Positions 1-7,281 of a stretch of 46,954 bases of DNA are shown here, one piece after another. This DNA is from DAOTTW01 sp034437615. GTDB lineage: Bacteria > Chloroflexota > Anaerolineae > Aggregatilineales > Phototrophicaceae. Under the pieces are notes generated by a model, which did not search any database, was not told the DNA's origin, and was given only the letters and a program-made list of their open reading frames with translations. A program made the translations under genes and the position numbers. Location: assembly GCA_034437615.1 (NCBI GenBank), contig DAOTTW010000072.1, forward strand, positions 1 through 46,954. Direction: 5' to 3'. Each line of letters starts with the position of its first letter. The stretch's first letter is position 1.

Positions 1-270
1 TTCCGCTATTATCGGCAGATTCCGTCATTGCAGGATTATGTGCTCATCGCGCAGGATCGACCCCACATTGAATGCTTTTCACGCAATGCCGCCGCCGCTG
101 ATGATGATGCGTGGACCTACAGAGACGCTTATGGGCTGGAGGCTAGCCTTGCTATTCCGTCTATCGGGTGTACGCTGGCGCTGGCAGAGGTTTATGAGCG
201 CATCACCTTCGAGGATAACAACAAGGATAACGACACTGAGACACAGCACGAGACAAACCAGCAGGATTAG
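1..270 (+). CDS. Uma2-family protein, C-terminal end only (partial)
   Basis: The reading frame is open from base 1 and stops with TAG at 268-270, so the gene begins outside the window. It encodes about 89 residues. The stretch beginning FRYYRQIPSLQDYVLIAQD, followed by a Trp-rich strand and then LEASLAIPSIGCTLALAEVY, is the typical C-terminal third of Uma2 proteins (a PD-(D/E)XK nuclease-like fold of unknown cellular role). The catalytic part would lie upstream and cannot be checked. A polar acidic tail rich in Asn, Asp and Thr follows. The TTG at 28 is internal, not a start. The next gene begins 7 bases after the stop, so the two may be co-transcribed. Two full-length Uma2 genes lie at 29225-30646, but their C-termini differ from this one, so it is a separate paralogue. 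Confidence 0.8.
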   Translation, partial: FRYYRQIPSLQDYVLIAQDRPHIECFSRNAAAADDDAWTYRDAYGLEASLAIPSIGCTLALAEVYERITFEDNNKDNDTETQHETNQQD

Positions 271-276
271 GCCGCT

Positions 277-1260
277 ATGCCGCTAAATGCCTACATGCCC
301 GGTACGCCCTACAATAACGAAGCGGCCCTGGATTACATGCGCGGGATGCTGGCAGACGACATCACGCTGACCGTTGGCGACATGCCAGAGGCACCCCAAT
401 ACGAGCTGCTCATCGCTGGACGCCCCACAGAAGCGCAACTCAGCACCAGCCAACACCTGCACACGCTCATCATCCCCTTTGCGGGCTTACCTGCCGTAAC
501 ACAGGCGCTTATGCAGGATTTTCCACAGATCGCTGTGCATAACTTGCACTACAACGCGCCACCCACCGCAGAAGCCGCCCTGACGCTACTGCTGACCGTC
601 GCCAAGCGCACGATCCCCGCAGACCGTGATTTTCGGCGGCACGATTGGACGCCACGCTATGCCCCCTATCCACAGCAGCAGCTACGCGGCAGACAAGCGC
701 TGATCCTGGGCTATGGCGCGGTTGGGCGCTACCTGCGGCCCCTGCTGGAAGCGCTTGGCATGAAAGTCTGGGGCGTGCGCCGCCAAGCAGACCCGGCAGA
801 AGTCGCTGAGGGCGTCTATGGGATTGACCGTCTGCATGATCTATTGCCACGCACTGAAGCGCTGATTATCGCGCTGCCGGGCACCCCACAGACTGAAAAC
901 CTTATCGACGGCGCAGCGCTGGCCCTGCTGCCACCCGGCGCAATGCTGGTGAATGTCGGGCGCGCTGTTGTGGTCGATCAATACGCGCTGTATGATCGGT
1001 TGCAATCCGGTTATCTGCATGGTGCGGGGCTGGATGTCTGGTATAACTACCCGACTTCAATCGCAGAGCGCACGCAGACGCCCCCGGCAGATGTGCCCCT
1101 GCATGAACTGGATAACGTCGTCATGTCACCCCATCGGGCGGGCGGCGGCGGCAACGCCGATATTGAACGCCTGCGCATGGCCTCGCTAGCTGAGGTGCTG
1201 AACATGGCCGCACGCGGCGAACCGCTGCCACATAAGGTCAATCTGACGCTAGGCTATTAA
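277..1260 (+). CDS. D-isomer-specific 2-hydroxyacid dehydrogenase family protein
   Basis: This 327-residue protein has the two-domain layout of D-2-hydroxyacid dehydrogenases, cytosolic NAD(P)-dependent oxidoreductases that interconvert 2-keto and D-2-hydroxy acids. The substrate domain is residues 1-100 and 300-327. The Rossmann domain has GYGAVG at 145-150. NVGRA (Arg229) and MSPHRAGG (His286) are the catalytic Arg and His. The third catalytic residue, normally a Glu before Pro in LDVFExEP, is missing: the site reads GLDVWYNYP with Tyr258 before Pro259. Activity may therefore be altered, or the acid may come from elsewhere. The substrate cannot be predicted. ATG 277 is the first start after the upstream Uma2 stop, 6 bases away, which suggests read-through transcription. 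About 100 bases separate it from the next gene, which appears to have its own promoter. Confidence 0.85.
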   Translation: MPLNAYMPGTPYNNEAALDYMRGMLADDITLTVGDMPEAPQYELLIAGRPTEAQLSTSQHLHTLIIPFAGLPAVTQALMQDFPQIAVHNLHYNAPPTAEAALTLLLTVAKRTIPADRDFRRHDWTPRYAPYPQQQLRGRQALILGYGAVGRYLRPLLEALGMKVWGVRRQADPAEVAEGVYGIDRLHDLLPRTEALIIALPGTPQTENLIDGAALALLPPGAMLVNVGRAVVVDQYALYDRLQSGYLHGAGLDVWYNYPTSIAERTQTPPADVPLHELDNVVMSPHRAGGGGNADIERLRMASLAEVLNMAARGEPLPHKVNLTLGY

Positions 1261-1288
1261 CCAGACGCAGCAAGCTGCACAGGGGATT

Positions 1289-1317
1289 GTGACAAAAACT
1301 GGGCGTTGTGCTATCAT
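1289..1317 (+). promoter_or_regulatory. Candidate sigma70-type promoter for the CofE-like gene
   Basis: A GTGACA at 1289-1294 is followed after 17 bases by TATCAT at 1312-1317. This resembles the -35/-10 pattern of housekeeping promoters and lies 45 bases before the ATG at 1363. Only the sequence match supports it. Confidence 0.4.
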
Positions 1318-1362
1318 GCGCCCTCGTAATTGCCGCATGATAACCATAGAAAGCAAGGCAAC

Positions 1363-2211
1363 ATGCCATCAAAGCCGCTCTGCGTCACGCCCATTCAAGC
1401 GCCTGTTTACGATGCACCATTCAATCTAATTGACACCCTGATACAAGCCTTCGCAGCCGCCGACCAGCCCATCCAAACGGGCGACGTACTGGCGATTTCC
1501 AGCAAATATGTGGCTATCAGCGAAGGCCGCGTCGTGGAGTTGGGCGACATCCAACCGAGCGACCAAGCACACGACCTGGCACAGCGCTACAATATGAATG
1601 CAAAAATGGCGCAACTGGTGCTGGATGAAGCCGAGCACATCTTCGGCGGCATCCCGATGGGTTATTTGCTGACATGGCGACAGGGCGTGATCTCACCCAA
1701 TGCGGGGATTGACCGCTCCAATATCCCCAACGGGCGTGCGGTGCTGCTGCCTGCGAACGGCTATCAGGCGGCGCGGGCTATTCGCCACGCCATCGAAGCG
1801 CATTACAAAGTTAGCATCGGCGTGATCCTGACCGATAGCTGGTTGGTGCCGGGGCGTTTGGGGACGACAGGCGTGGCGGTTGCCGCCGATGGCTTTCAGC
1901 CCGTGCAGGATGAGCGCGGCAAGGCGGATTTGTTCGGCAACCCGATGGCTGTCACGCAAAAAGGCATCGCGGATTCGCTGAGCGTGGTCGCACAGACGGT
2001 CATGGGTGAGCGCGACGAAGCCACCCCCTTCGCCATCATCCAGAACGCCGAGCTTCAGCTATCCGACGCCGCGCTGACACCGGATGATGTGGCGATTCCC
2101 TGGGAAATGTGCCTGTACGTGGAATCGCTGACGCTGGGCCTGCTGCCGGGTGGCGCACCGCGTCAATCACAGACGGCGAAACTGAAACGCCATGACACAA
2201 CCGGCGCGTGA
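1363..2211 (+). CDS. CofE-like gamma-glutamyl ligase (coenzyme F420-0:L-glutamate ligase family)
   Basis: This 282-residue protein matches the CofE/F420_ligase fold, which joins L-glutamate to F420-0 using GTP and a divalent metal. Family blocks seen: GDVLAISSKYVAISEGRVV near residue 40, SPNAGIDRSNIP near 112, a Leu-Pro-Ala segment where CofE has LPxDP, ILTDSWLVPGRLGTTGVAV near 155 (CofE has the DTxGRpwRxG type here), and AVTQKGIADSLSVVAQTVMG near 205. Variation in the third and fourth blocks suggests a divergent subgroup rather than canonical CofE, possibly a ligase acting on another acceptor. A TTG 33 bases upstream would add 11 residues. The ATG at 1363 is preferred because AAGGC sits just upstream and conserved sequence begins after it. 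No other F420 gene is in the window. The mazG gene follows after 50 bases. Confidence 0.75.
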   Translation: MPSKPLCVTPIQAPVYDAPFNLIDTLIQAFAAADQPIQTGDVLAISSKYVAISEGRVVELGDIQPSDQAHDLAQRYNMNAKMAQLVLDEAEHIFGGIPMGYLLTWRQGVISPNAGIDRSNIPNGRAVLLPANGYQAARAIRHAIEAHYKVSIGVILTDSWLVPGRLGTTGVAVAADGFQPVQDERGKADLFGNPMAVTQKGIADSLSVVAQTVMGERDEATPFAIIQNAELQLSDAALTPDDVAIPWEMCLYVESLTLGLLPGGAPRQSQTAKLKRHDTTGA

Positions 2212-2261
2212 AACGCCAGCAGAGACGACAAATAGGCAAATGAGGTTGCTGAGACACACCC

Positions 2262-3722
2262 ATGACACTGACCATCGTTGGCTTAGGGCCAGGCAACATC
2301 GAAGACCTGACGCTGAAGGCATGGCGCACGCTGGAAAGCGCCGACATCGTGTATTTGCGCACAGAGCGCCATCCCTGCGTAGCGCATCTGCCACAGACCA
2401 CCCTCTATAAGAGCTTTGACGACCTCTACGAACAGCACGACGATTTTGCAGAGGTATACGCGGCCATTAGCGATAAGCTGCTGAGCATGGCAACAGGCGC
2501 GGATGTCGTCTATGCCGTGCCGGGTGATCCACTTGTGGGCGAAGCGACCACAACACACCTGCTGCAAGCCGCCGAAAGCGCACATATCTCGGTGCAGATT
2601 GTCAATGGCATCAGCTTCATCGAGCCGATGCTGAAAGCGCTGGGCATTGATGCGCTGGACGGGCTGCAAATTCTGGACGGGCTGACGGTTGCGGCGATGC
2701 ACCATCCCCCACTGAATCCGAGTTTTCCGGCGTTTGTGGCGCAGGTCTATAGCCGTCAGGTTGCGTCGGATGTCAAGCTGACGCTGATGAACCAATACCC
2801 TGATGATTTCCCCGTGCAGTTGATACACAGCGCAGGTGCAGAAACCACTGAAACACAAATAGAAGCGGTGCCGCTATACGAGATTGACCGCAGCGAGCGC
2901 ATCAACCACCTGACATCGCTATATGTACCGGCATTGGGTGAGTACAGCAGCTTTGAAGCCTTTCAGGAGATTATCGCACATCTACGCGCCCCGGAAGGCT
3001 GCCCCTGGGACCGCAAGCAAACCCACGAATCGCTGCGCCCGTACCTGATCGAAGAAGCGTTTGAAGTCATCGAAGCGATTGACGCAGGCGACTGGGACGA
3101 ACTCGCGGGCGAACTAGGCGACCTGTTGTTGCAAATCGTGCTGCACACACAGATCGCGATTGATGATGGCGAGTTCTACATGTCCGATGTGCTGGAGCGG
3201 GTCAACCGTAAGATGATCCGGCGGCACCCGCATGTGTGGGGCAACGTGGATGTAGACGGCAGTTCGGAGCAGGTCAAACAAAATTGGGAGCAGATCAAGC
3301 AAGCCGAACGCGCCGAACAGGGCAAGGTGCGTGAGTCGATGCTGGATGGCATCCCGAAGGCCGCCCCTGCGCTGCTGGTGGCGTATAAATACACGCAGAA
3401 GGCCGCACAAGCCGGCTTCGATTGGCCGGACATCAGCGACGTAGAAGCCAAAGTCCGCGAAGAACTGGACGAAATCTTGCAAGCCGCCGATAACACCGAA
3501 AAAGCGCACGAAATCGCGGATTTAATGTTCGTGCTGGTGAATTGGCTGCGCTGGCTGGGCGTGGACGACGTTGAGGCGCTGATGCGCGGTGCCAACGAGA
3601 AATTCTATCAGCGCTTTACCTATATCGAACGGCAAGCCGCCGCACAAAGCCGCACACTGGACGCCATGACGCTAGACGAGATGGACGCCCTATGGAACGT
3701 AGCGAAAGCAAACGGCCTGTAG
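2262..3722 (+). CDS. mazG: YabN-type fusion: tetrapyrrole-methylase-like domain plus MazG nucleotide pyrophosphohydrolase
   Basis: At 486 residues this is close to Bacillus YabN (about 489). The N-terminal 215 residues form a tetrapyrrole (corrin/porphyrin) methylase-like domain starting IVGLGPGNIEDLTLKA, with the SAM-loop glycines at 7-11 and YAVPGDPLVGEATTTHLL near 85. Residues 230-486 hold two MazG units. The first has CPWDRKQTHESLRPYLIEEA with metal-binding Glu264, Glu265 and Glu268, and ELGD at 284-287. The second has EELDE near 400 and EIADLMFVLVNWLRWL near 417, where the usual ELGD Gly is Ala. MazG hydrolyses NTPs and dNTPs to monophosphates and PPi, a house-cleaning role. The methylase part has no settled function in this fusion. 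No strong Shine-Dalgarno is visible (GAGG lies 18 bases upstream). It is likely co-transcribed with the CofE-like gene. Confidence 0.92.
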   Translation: MTLTIVGLGPGNIEDLTLKAWRTLESADIVYLRTERHPCVAHLPQTTLYKSFDDLYEQHDDFAEVYAAISDKLLSMATGADVVYAVPGDPLVGEATTTHLLQAAESAHISVQIVNGISFIEPMLKALGIDALDGLQILDGLTVAAMHHPPLNPSFPAFVAQVYSRQVASDVKLTLMNQYPDDFPVQLIHSAGAETTETQIEAVPLYEIDRSERINHLTSLYVPALGEYSSFEAFQEIIAHLRAPEGCPWDRKQTHESLRPYLIEEAFEVIEAIDAGDWDELAGELGDLLLQIVLHTQIAIDDGEFYMSDVLERVNRKMIRRHPHVWGNVDVDGSSEQVKQNWEQIKQAERAEQGKVRESMLDGIPKAAPALLVAYKYTQKAAQAGFDWPDISDVEAKVREELDEILQAADNTEKAHEIADLMFVLVNWLRWLGVDDVEALMRGANEKFYQRFTYIERQAAAQSRTLDAMTLDEMDALWNVAKANGL

Positions 3723-3726
3723 GCTG

Positions 3727-3755
3727 TTGACAGCGCTCAAGCTCTCGGATAGAAT
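3727..3755 (+). promoter_or_regulatory. Near-consensus sigma70 promoter for the tRNA cluster
   Basis: TTGACA (3727-3732), a 17-base spacer and TAGAAT (3750-3755) match the housekeeping consensus at 11 of 12 positions. The promoter begins 4 bases after the mazG stop and about 70 bases before the first tRNA. It is the best promoter match in the window and fits strong expression of tRNAs and translation genes. Confidence 0.8.
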
Positions 3756-3827
3756 CCTATATCGTTGAGCCAACGCTGTCTTGCGCTGTACAGGCGCGTG
3801 GTGTATATTGATAGAGCTTTGCACCAG

Positions 3828-3900
3828 GCCGCCATAGCTCAATTGGCAGAGCACGATACTTGTAATATCGGGGTTATGAGTTCAAATCTCATTGGCGGCT
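3828..3900 (+). tRNA. tRNA-Thr(TGT)
   Basis: All arms pair: acceptor GCCGCCA with TGGCGGC, D arm GCTC/GAGC, anticodon stem CGATA/TATCG around loop CTTGTAA (anticodon TGT), and T arm ATGAG/CTCAT with TTCAAAT. The length is 73 bases and CCA is not encoded. It is first in a three-tRNA cluster, 5 bases before tRNA-Tyr. Confidence 0.97.
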
Positions 3901-3905
3901 CTGAT

Positions 3906-3988
3906 GGGTCGATGTCCCGAGCGGCAAAGGGGGCGGGCTGTAAACCCGCTGACGAGAGTCTTCGCAGGTTCGAGTCCTGCTCGGCCCA
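3906..3988 (+). tRNA. tRNA-Tyr(GTA)
   Basis: Acceptor GGGTCGA pairs with TCGGCCC (one T-G wobble). The anticodon loop CTGTAAA gives GTA. The long variable arm and 83-base length are those of a class II bacterial tRNA-Tyr. CCA is not encoded. The T arm has the usual GTTCGAGTC. Confidence 0.96.
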
Positions 3989-3992
3989 CATA

Positions 3993-4014
3993 GGGGTGCG
4001 CGTGAGCGTACCCC
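3993..4014 (+). other. Hairpin between tRNA-Tyr and tRNA-Thr(GGT)
   Basis: GGGGTGCGC and GCGTACCCC form a 9-bp stem (one G-T pair) closed by a GTGA tetraloop. It occupies the position where many bacteria place tRNA-Gly in this cluster. With no T tract after it, an RNA-processing signal is more likely than a terminator. Confidence 0.5.
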
Positions 4015-4018
4015 GTGC

Positions 4019-4090
4019 GCCTCTGTAGCTCAGGGGTAGAGCGTTCCCTTGGTAAGGGAGAGGTCACGAGTTCAAATCTCGTCAGAGGCT
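4019..4090 (+). tRNA. tRNA-Thr(GGT)
   Basis: Acceptor GCCTCTG pairs with CAGAGGC, the D arm is GCTC/GAGC, anticodon stem TTCCC/GGGAG surrounds TTGGTAA (anticodon GGT), and the T arm is ACGAG/CTCGT. The length is 72 bases with no encoded CCA. It is the second threonine isoacceptor in the cluster. Confidence 0.97.
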
Positions 4091-4185
4091 TCGTTAGTTC
4101 AGTTCTCTAACGATGCCCATGCGCAGCAATAACACCAATTTAGCACAAGCCCAGTATTGTTATATCAGCAAACGGACGGTGTCCC

Positions 4186-4347
4186 ATGGCCAAAAAAGGC
4201 AATCGCCTGCTCACCAAGCTGCGCAGCACCGAAAGCGGTTACATCTACTACACGACGAAAAATCGTCGCAATACGACGCAACGCTTAGAGCTGCGCAAAT
4301 ATGACCCGATTGTTCGTCGCCATGTCATCTTTAAAGAGACGAAGTAG
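4186..4347 (+). CDS. rpmG: 50S ribosomal protein L33
   Basis: This 53-residue basic protein begins MAKKGNRLLTKLRSTESG and continues with YIYYTTKNRRNTTQRLELR, then KYDPIVRRHVIFKETK. It closely resembles E. coli L33 in the TTKN and LRKYDP blocks. It lacks the two CxxC zinc motifs, so it is the cysteine-free (zinc-independent) form. L33 is a small 50S protein near the E site. It lies between tRNA-Thr(GGT) and tRNA-Trp, the usual rpmG-trpT-secE-nusG order. No clear Shine-Dalgarno is seen before ATG 4186 (GGACGG is the nearest purine run). The 95 bases upstream are AT-richer and hold no gene where tuf might be expected. Confidence 0.95.
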   Translation: MAKKGNRLLTKLRSTESGYIYYTTKNRRNTTQRLELRKYDPIVRRHVIFKETK

Positions 4348-4412
4348 CGACGAGCGACATCAGCAACAAACCCCACGTGTCAGCGATATGACAGCACAAC
4401 GGGGTCTTCCAT

Positions 4413-4485
4413 AGGGGTGTAGCTCAACTGGCAGAGCAACGGTCTCCAAAACCGTAGGTTCGGGGTTCGAGTCCTCGCGCCCCTG
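4413..4485 (+). tRNA. tRNA-Trp(CCA)
   Basis: Acceptor AGGGGTG pairs with CGCCCCT, anticodon stem ACGGT/ACCGT encloses CTCCAAA (anticodon CCA), and the T arm is CGGGG/CCTCG with TTCGAGT. It is 73 bases with discriminator G and no encoded CCA. Its position before secE is conserved in many bacteria. Confidence 0.97.
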
Positions 4486-4496
4486 CTAAGCAAGGT

Positions 4497-4522
4497 AAAC
4501 ACCGTCCACCCGGACGGTGTTT
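4497..4522 (+). terminator. Strong hairpin between tRNA-Trp and secE
   Basis: AAACACCGTCC and GGACGGTGTTT form a perfect 11-bp stem around loop ACCC. The right arm ends in TTT but no longer T tract follows. It may end or attenuate tRNA/rpmG transcription, or help tRNA-Trp 3' processing. Confidence 0.55.
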
Positions 4523-4602
4523 GCGTATAGGCGACATCGTAAAAATTATGACAGCGAGGATGCGCCTGTGACCACAACGCACACGAAAACCAGGAGACGA
4601 GC

Positions 4603-5112
4603 ATGGCTGAAAACACCGCTGAAGAGCAGCGCAAAAGCCGCAAAACCTCGACGAGCCGCCGCCGAGAGCGCATGAGGGGCGGGTCCGCGAATGCTGCGGT
4701 ACAGGATCAACCCGAAGTACAAGAGCAAGAGCAGGACGAAGCTAAGGGCCAGCGCGAAGCCAAAGGTATCGCGACGCCGGGACGCCGCAACCAGCAGAGC
4801 CAGGGCAATGCAAAATCGGCTGGCAATGCCTTTACACGCCCGTTTATCAATGTCCTGGGCTATTTCGGTGAAGTGCGCGACGAGATACAAAAGGTCACCT
4901 GGCCCACCTGGCCGGAGGCCTGGCGTCTGTCACGCATTGTCATGGTCGTAACGGTTGTTGCCTCATTGGTGCTGGGTGCCCTGAGCTTGATCGCTAGCCA
5001 GTTGGTCGCGCTTGGCCTGAGCCAGCCGCTTGTTATCGTCGTCGTCTTCGCCGCTATCTCTGGCGGCACGTTGTATCTGTTACGTCGCGGCGGTTCATCC
5101 GGTGGCTACTAA
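4603..5112 (+). CDS. secE: Preprotein translocase subunit SecE with extended N-terminus
   Basis: The 169-residue product contains the SecE signature YFGEVRDEIQKVTWPTWPEA at 87-106, followed by a membrane helix (about 109-132) and a second hydrophobic segment (about 140-160). SecE holds SecY together in the inner-membrane translocon. The first 75 residues are a charged, Gln/Glu/Arg-rich, probably disordered extension. Minimal bacterial SecE is only about 60-65 residues with one helix, so both the tail and the extra helix are additions. ATG 4603 follows AGGAG by 8 bases. nusG follows after 31 bases, the usual order. Confidence 0.95.
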   Translation: MAENTAEEQRKSRKTSTSRRRERMRGGSANAAVQDQPEVQEQEQDEAKGQREAKGIATPGRRNQQSQGNAKSAGNAFTRPFINVLGYFGEVRDEIQKVTWPTWPEAWRLSRIVMVVTVVASLVLGALSLIASQLVALGLSQPLVIVVVFAAISGGTLYLLRRGGSSGGY

Positions 5113-5143
5113 ATCTGCTGACGAGCTTCCGAGGGAGTGAAGC

Positions 5144-5842
5144 ATGTCTGACAACGCATTTCTGAACAATCAACCGCCTGAATCTGAGGATTCAGATAGC
5201 AAGGTGTATGATTACGACCCGGAACCTGTTTTCATGGATGATCCGGAAAACTCATACCTTGATGACGACGACATTGATATTGTCATCGACGACTTGGAAG
5301 GCACCGCAGAGCACGAGCCGGAGCCGGAATGGTACGTCGTGCATTGCTATTCGGGCTACGAAAATAAGGTGCGCCACGCCATCGAGCAGCGCACCGAGAC
5401 GATGGGGATGCGTGACCGCATCTTTGATGTGATTGTGCCCACCGAAGAAGAGGTCGAATACAAGGACGGCAAGCGCAAAATCACCGAAAAGCGCATTTTC
5501 CCCGGCTATATCATTGTGAAGATGCTGCTAGACGAGGACTCGTGGTATGTGGTGCGTAATACGCCCGGTGTGACGGGCTTTGTCGGTATGGGCAACGAAC
5601 CGACGCCGCTTTCGCCCATCGAAGTAAGCACGATCATCACGCGCATGAACAACGACACACCGAAACCGCGTGTGGACTACAAGGTCGGGCAGAAGGTGCG
5701 CATTATCGGCGGCCCATTTAACGATTTTGTGGGCACGGTCTCCGCGATTGATGCGGATAAGGCCAAAGTGCGCGTGATGGTGGATTTCTTCGGGCGCGAA
5801 ACGCCGGTTGAACTGGACTTCCAGGAAGTCGAGAAATCTTAG
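5144..5842 (+). CDS. nusG: Transcription termination/antitermination factor NusG
   Basis: The 232-residue protein has an NGN domain from residue 62 (EWYVVHCYSGYENKV), with KRIFPGYIIVKM near 116 and NTPGVTGFVG at 139-148. A C-terminal KOW domain follows (VGQKVRIIGGPFNDFVGTV at 181-199). NusG binds RNA polymerase, alters pausing and couples to Rho or S10. The first 60 residues form an unusually acidic extension (runs of Asp and Glu) beyond the typical 175-180 residues. ATG 5144 is preceded by GGGAG. It sits between secE and rplK as in most bacteria. The 94 bases after it hold a possible promoter for rplK. Confidence 0.97.
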   Translation: MSDNAFLNNQPPESEDSDSKVYDYDPEPVFMDDPENSYLDDDDIDIVIDDLEGTAEHEPEPEWYVVHCYSGYENKVRHAIEQRTETMGMRDRIFDVIVPTEEEVEYKDGKRKITEKRIFPGYIIVKMLLDEDSWYVVRNTPGVTGFVGMGNEPTPLSPIEVSTIITRMNNDTPKPRVDYKVGQKVRIIGGPFNDFVGTVSAIDADKAKVRVMVDFFGRETPVELDFQEVEKS

Positions 5843-5881
5843 GGCCATCCTGTCAGGTCGTATATACGTTTCGGTTGATTG

Positions 5882-5913
5882 TTGACGGACGCTGTAAACG
5901 GCGTCTCTATACA
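5882..5913 (+). promoter_or_regulatory. Possible weak promoter ahead of rplK
   Basis: TTGACG (5882-5887) and TATACA (5908-5913) are good hexamers, but the 20-base spacer is longer than the usual 16-18. A small inverted repeat GACGC/GCGTC lies between them. Promoter or leader structure are both possible. Confidence 0.3.
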
Positions 5914-5936
5914 TATGTTAATGAGGTGACAACCAC

Positions 5937-6365
5937 ATGGCAAAGAAAGTCAAGGCAATTGTGAAGCTGGCCATCCCAGCAGGTAAGGCCAACCCCGCCC
6001 CGCCGATTGGCCCGGCGTTGGCGCAGCACGGTATTAACCTGATGCAGTTCTGCAAGGAATACAACGCCCGGACCAGTGGCCAAATTGGGGACATCGTGCC
6101 CGCTGAGATCACGGTATTTCAGGATGGCTCGTTCAAGTTTGCGCTGAAAAGCCCGCCGACGGCCTTCCTGATTAAGAAAGCGGCTGGCATCAAGAGCGGC
6201 GCAGGCAACCCCCTGACGGATACCGCAGGCCGCCTGAAGCGCTCACAGGTGCGTGAAATCGCAGAGCGCAAAATGCCCGATATGAATGCGCTCGGTATTG
6301 AAGGTGCGATGCTCCAAGTCGAGGGCACTTGCCGTCAAATGGGCATCGACATCGTAGAAGACTAG
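5937..6365 (+). CDS. rplK: 50S ribosomal protein L11
   Basis: The 142-residue protein is standard length. It starts MAKKVKAIVKLAIPAGKANP, has PPIGPALAQHGINLMQFC in the N-terminal domain, and carries the C-terminal rRNA-binding signature IEGAMLQVEGTCRQMGI. L11 binds the GTPase-associated centre of 23S rRNA and is needed for stringent-response sensing. GAGGTG lies 8 bases before the ATG. rplA follows, but the gap of 174 bases is unusually long and is filled with palindromic repeats. Confidence 0.98.
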   Translation: MAKKVKAIVKLAIPAGKANPAPPIGPALAQHGINLMQFCKEYNARTSGQIGDIVPAEITVFQDGSFKFALKSPPTAFLIKKAAGIKSGAGNPLTDTAGRLKRSQVREIAERKMPDMNALGIEGAMLQVEGTCRQMGIDIVED

Positions 6366-6373
6366 TACAGGTT

Positions 6374-6473
6374 GACGCAAATACTGTGACGGTTTGCGGA
6401 CGCGCAGAAGCGCGTCACTACGAACGATACCCTATGTATGGTTCAAAACGTTGGGGCATAGCACGCTATGCCC
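6374..6473 (+). repeat. Palindromic repeat insertion between rplK and rplA
   Basis: GACGCAAATAC at 6374-6384 and the following CTGTGACGGTTTGCGGAC resemble one end of the TIR-bearing repeat at 30654. A hairpin GACGCGC-AGAA-GCGCGTC lies at 6399-6416, then ACTACGAACGATACCCTA, a module also found at 15520 and 46898. A second palindrome, GGGCATAGC-AC-GCTATGCCC (6454-6473), matches the second hairpin of the 49-bp repeats. The far terminal repeat is not seen, so this is a partial or fused copy inside the ribosomal operon. Confidence 0.75.
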
Positions 6474-6539
6474 TGGGTCCTATCAGATTATCAGTGGGAG
6501 GGCGCGACAGCCCGCCAACACCACAGGAGAATAAACACC

Positions 6540-7229
6540 ATGCCAAAGCACGGAAAACGCTACGTTGACCTTATGAAGCAATTCGACCGCGACACAGATT
6601 ATGCGCTGGAAGAAGCGGTTGAACTCGTCAGGAAGATGGCGACGGCCAAATTTGACGAGACGGTTGAAATGCATTACCGATTGGGCATCGACCCGCGCCA
6701 CAGTGACCAGCAGGTGCGCAGCACAGTGATGCTGCCGCATGGCCTGGGCAAAACAGTGCGCGTGCTGGTCTTTGCGGACGGTGAGGCCGCCAAAGCCGCC
6801 GAGGATGCAGGCGCAGACATCATCGCAGATGACAGCGTGATTGCACGCATCCAGAACGAAGGCTGGTTCGAGTTTGATGCGACGATTGCCGTGCCACAGA
6901 TGATGTCTAAAGTGGGCCGCTTGGGGCGTGTGCTGGGTCCGCGTGGCCTGATGCCGAACCCGAAAGCCGGTACTGTTGTGCAGCCCGATGCCCTGCCGCG
7001 TGCTATCGAAGAACTGAAAGCGGGCCGCGTGGAATTCCGCAACGATAAGACGGGCAACCTGCACTTCCCCATCGGCAAGGCCAGCTTCGAGCAGCAAATG
7101 CTGTTTGAGAACGCCCAAGCTGCCCTCGATGCCGTGAATGCACAGAAGCCATCCAGCATCAAGGGCATCTACCTGCGTCGTCTGGTTGTCACCTCAACGA
7201 TGGGGCCAGGTGTGCGCGTTGCGGTCTAG
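6540..7229 (+). CDS. rplA: 50S ribosomal protein L1
   Basis: From ATG 6540 the product is 229 residues, the normal length, beginning MPKHGKRYVDLMKQFD. AGGAG lies 9 bases upstream, which rules out the in-frame ATG at 6468 that would add 24 non-conserved residues from repeat sequence. The signature SKVGRLGRVLGPRGLMPNP is present, followed by KAGTV. L1 forms the mobile stalk at the ribosomal E site and in many bacteria represses its own rplK-rplA mRNA. A binding site could not be recognised here. The expected rplJ and rplL genes do not follow. Instead there is a palindrome cluster and an opposing gene. Confidence 0.97.
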   Translation: MPKHGKRYVDLMKQFDRDTDYALEEAVELVRKMATAKFDETVEMHYRLGIDPRHSDQQVRSTVMLPHGLGKTVRVLVFADGEAAKAAEDAGADIIADDSVIARIQNEGWFEFDATIAVPQMMSKVGRLGRVLGPRGLMPNPKAGTVVQPDALPRAIEELKAGRVEFRNDKTGNLHFPIGKASFEQQMLFENAQAALDAVNAQKPSSIKGIYLRRLVVTSTMGPGVRVAV

Positions 7230-7281
7230 CGTATCAACGATAGATACATAGAAGCACGGACAAAGGCGTGCATTTCAAATT

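Noticed and set aside
4497..4522. The hairpin as a classic Rho-independent terminator
   Set aside because: The stem is perfect but no run of T follows beyond TTT, so only a tentative terminator call is given.
6468..6539. N-terminal extension of L1 from an upstream ATG
   Set aside because: It would translate repeat DNA and the Shine-Dalgarno of the real start. The 229-residue form fits the family.
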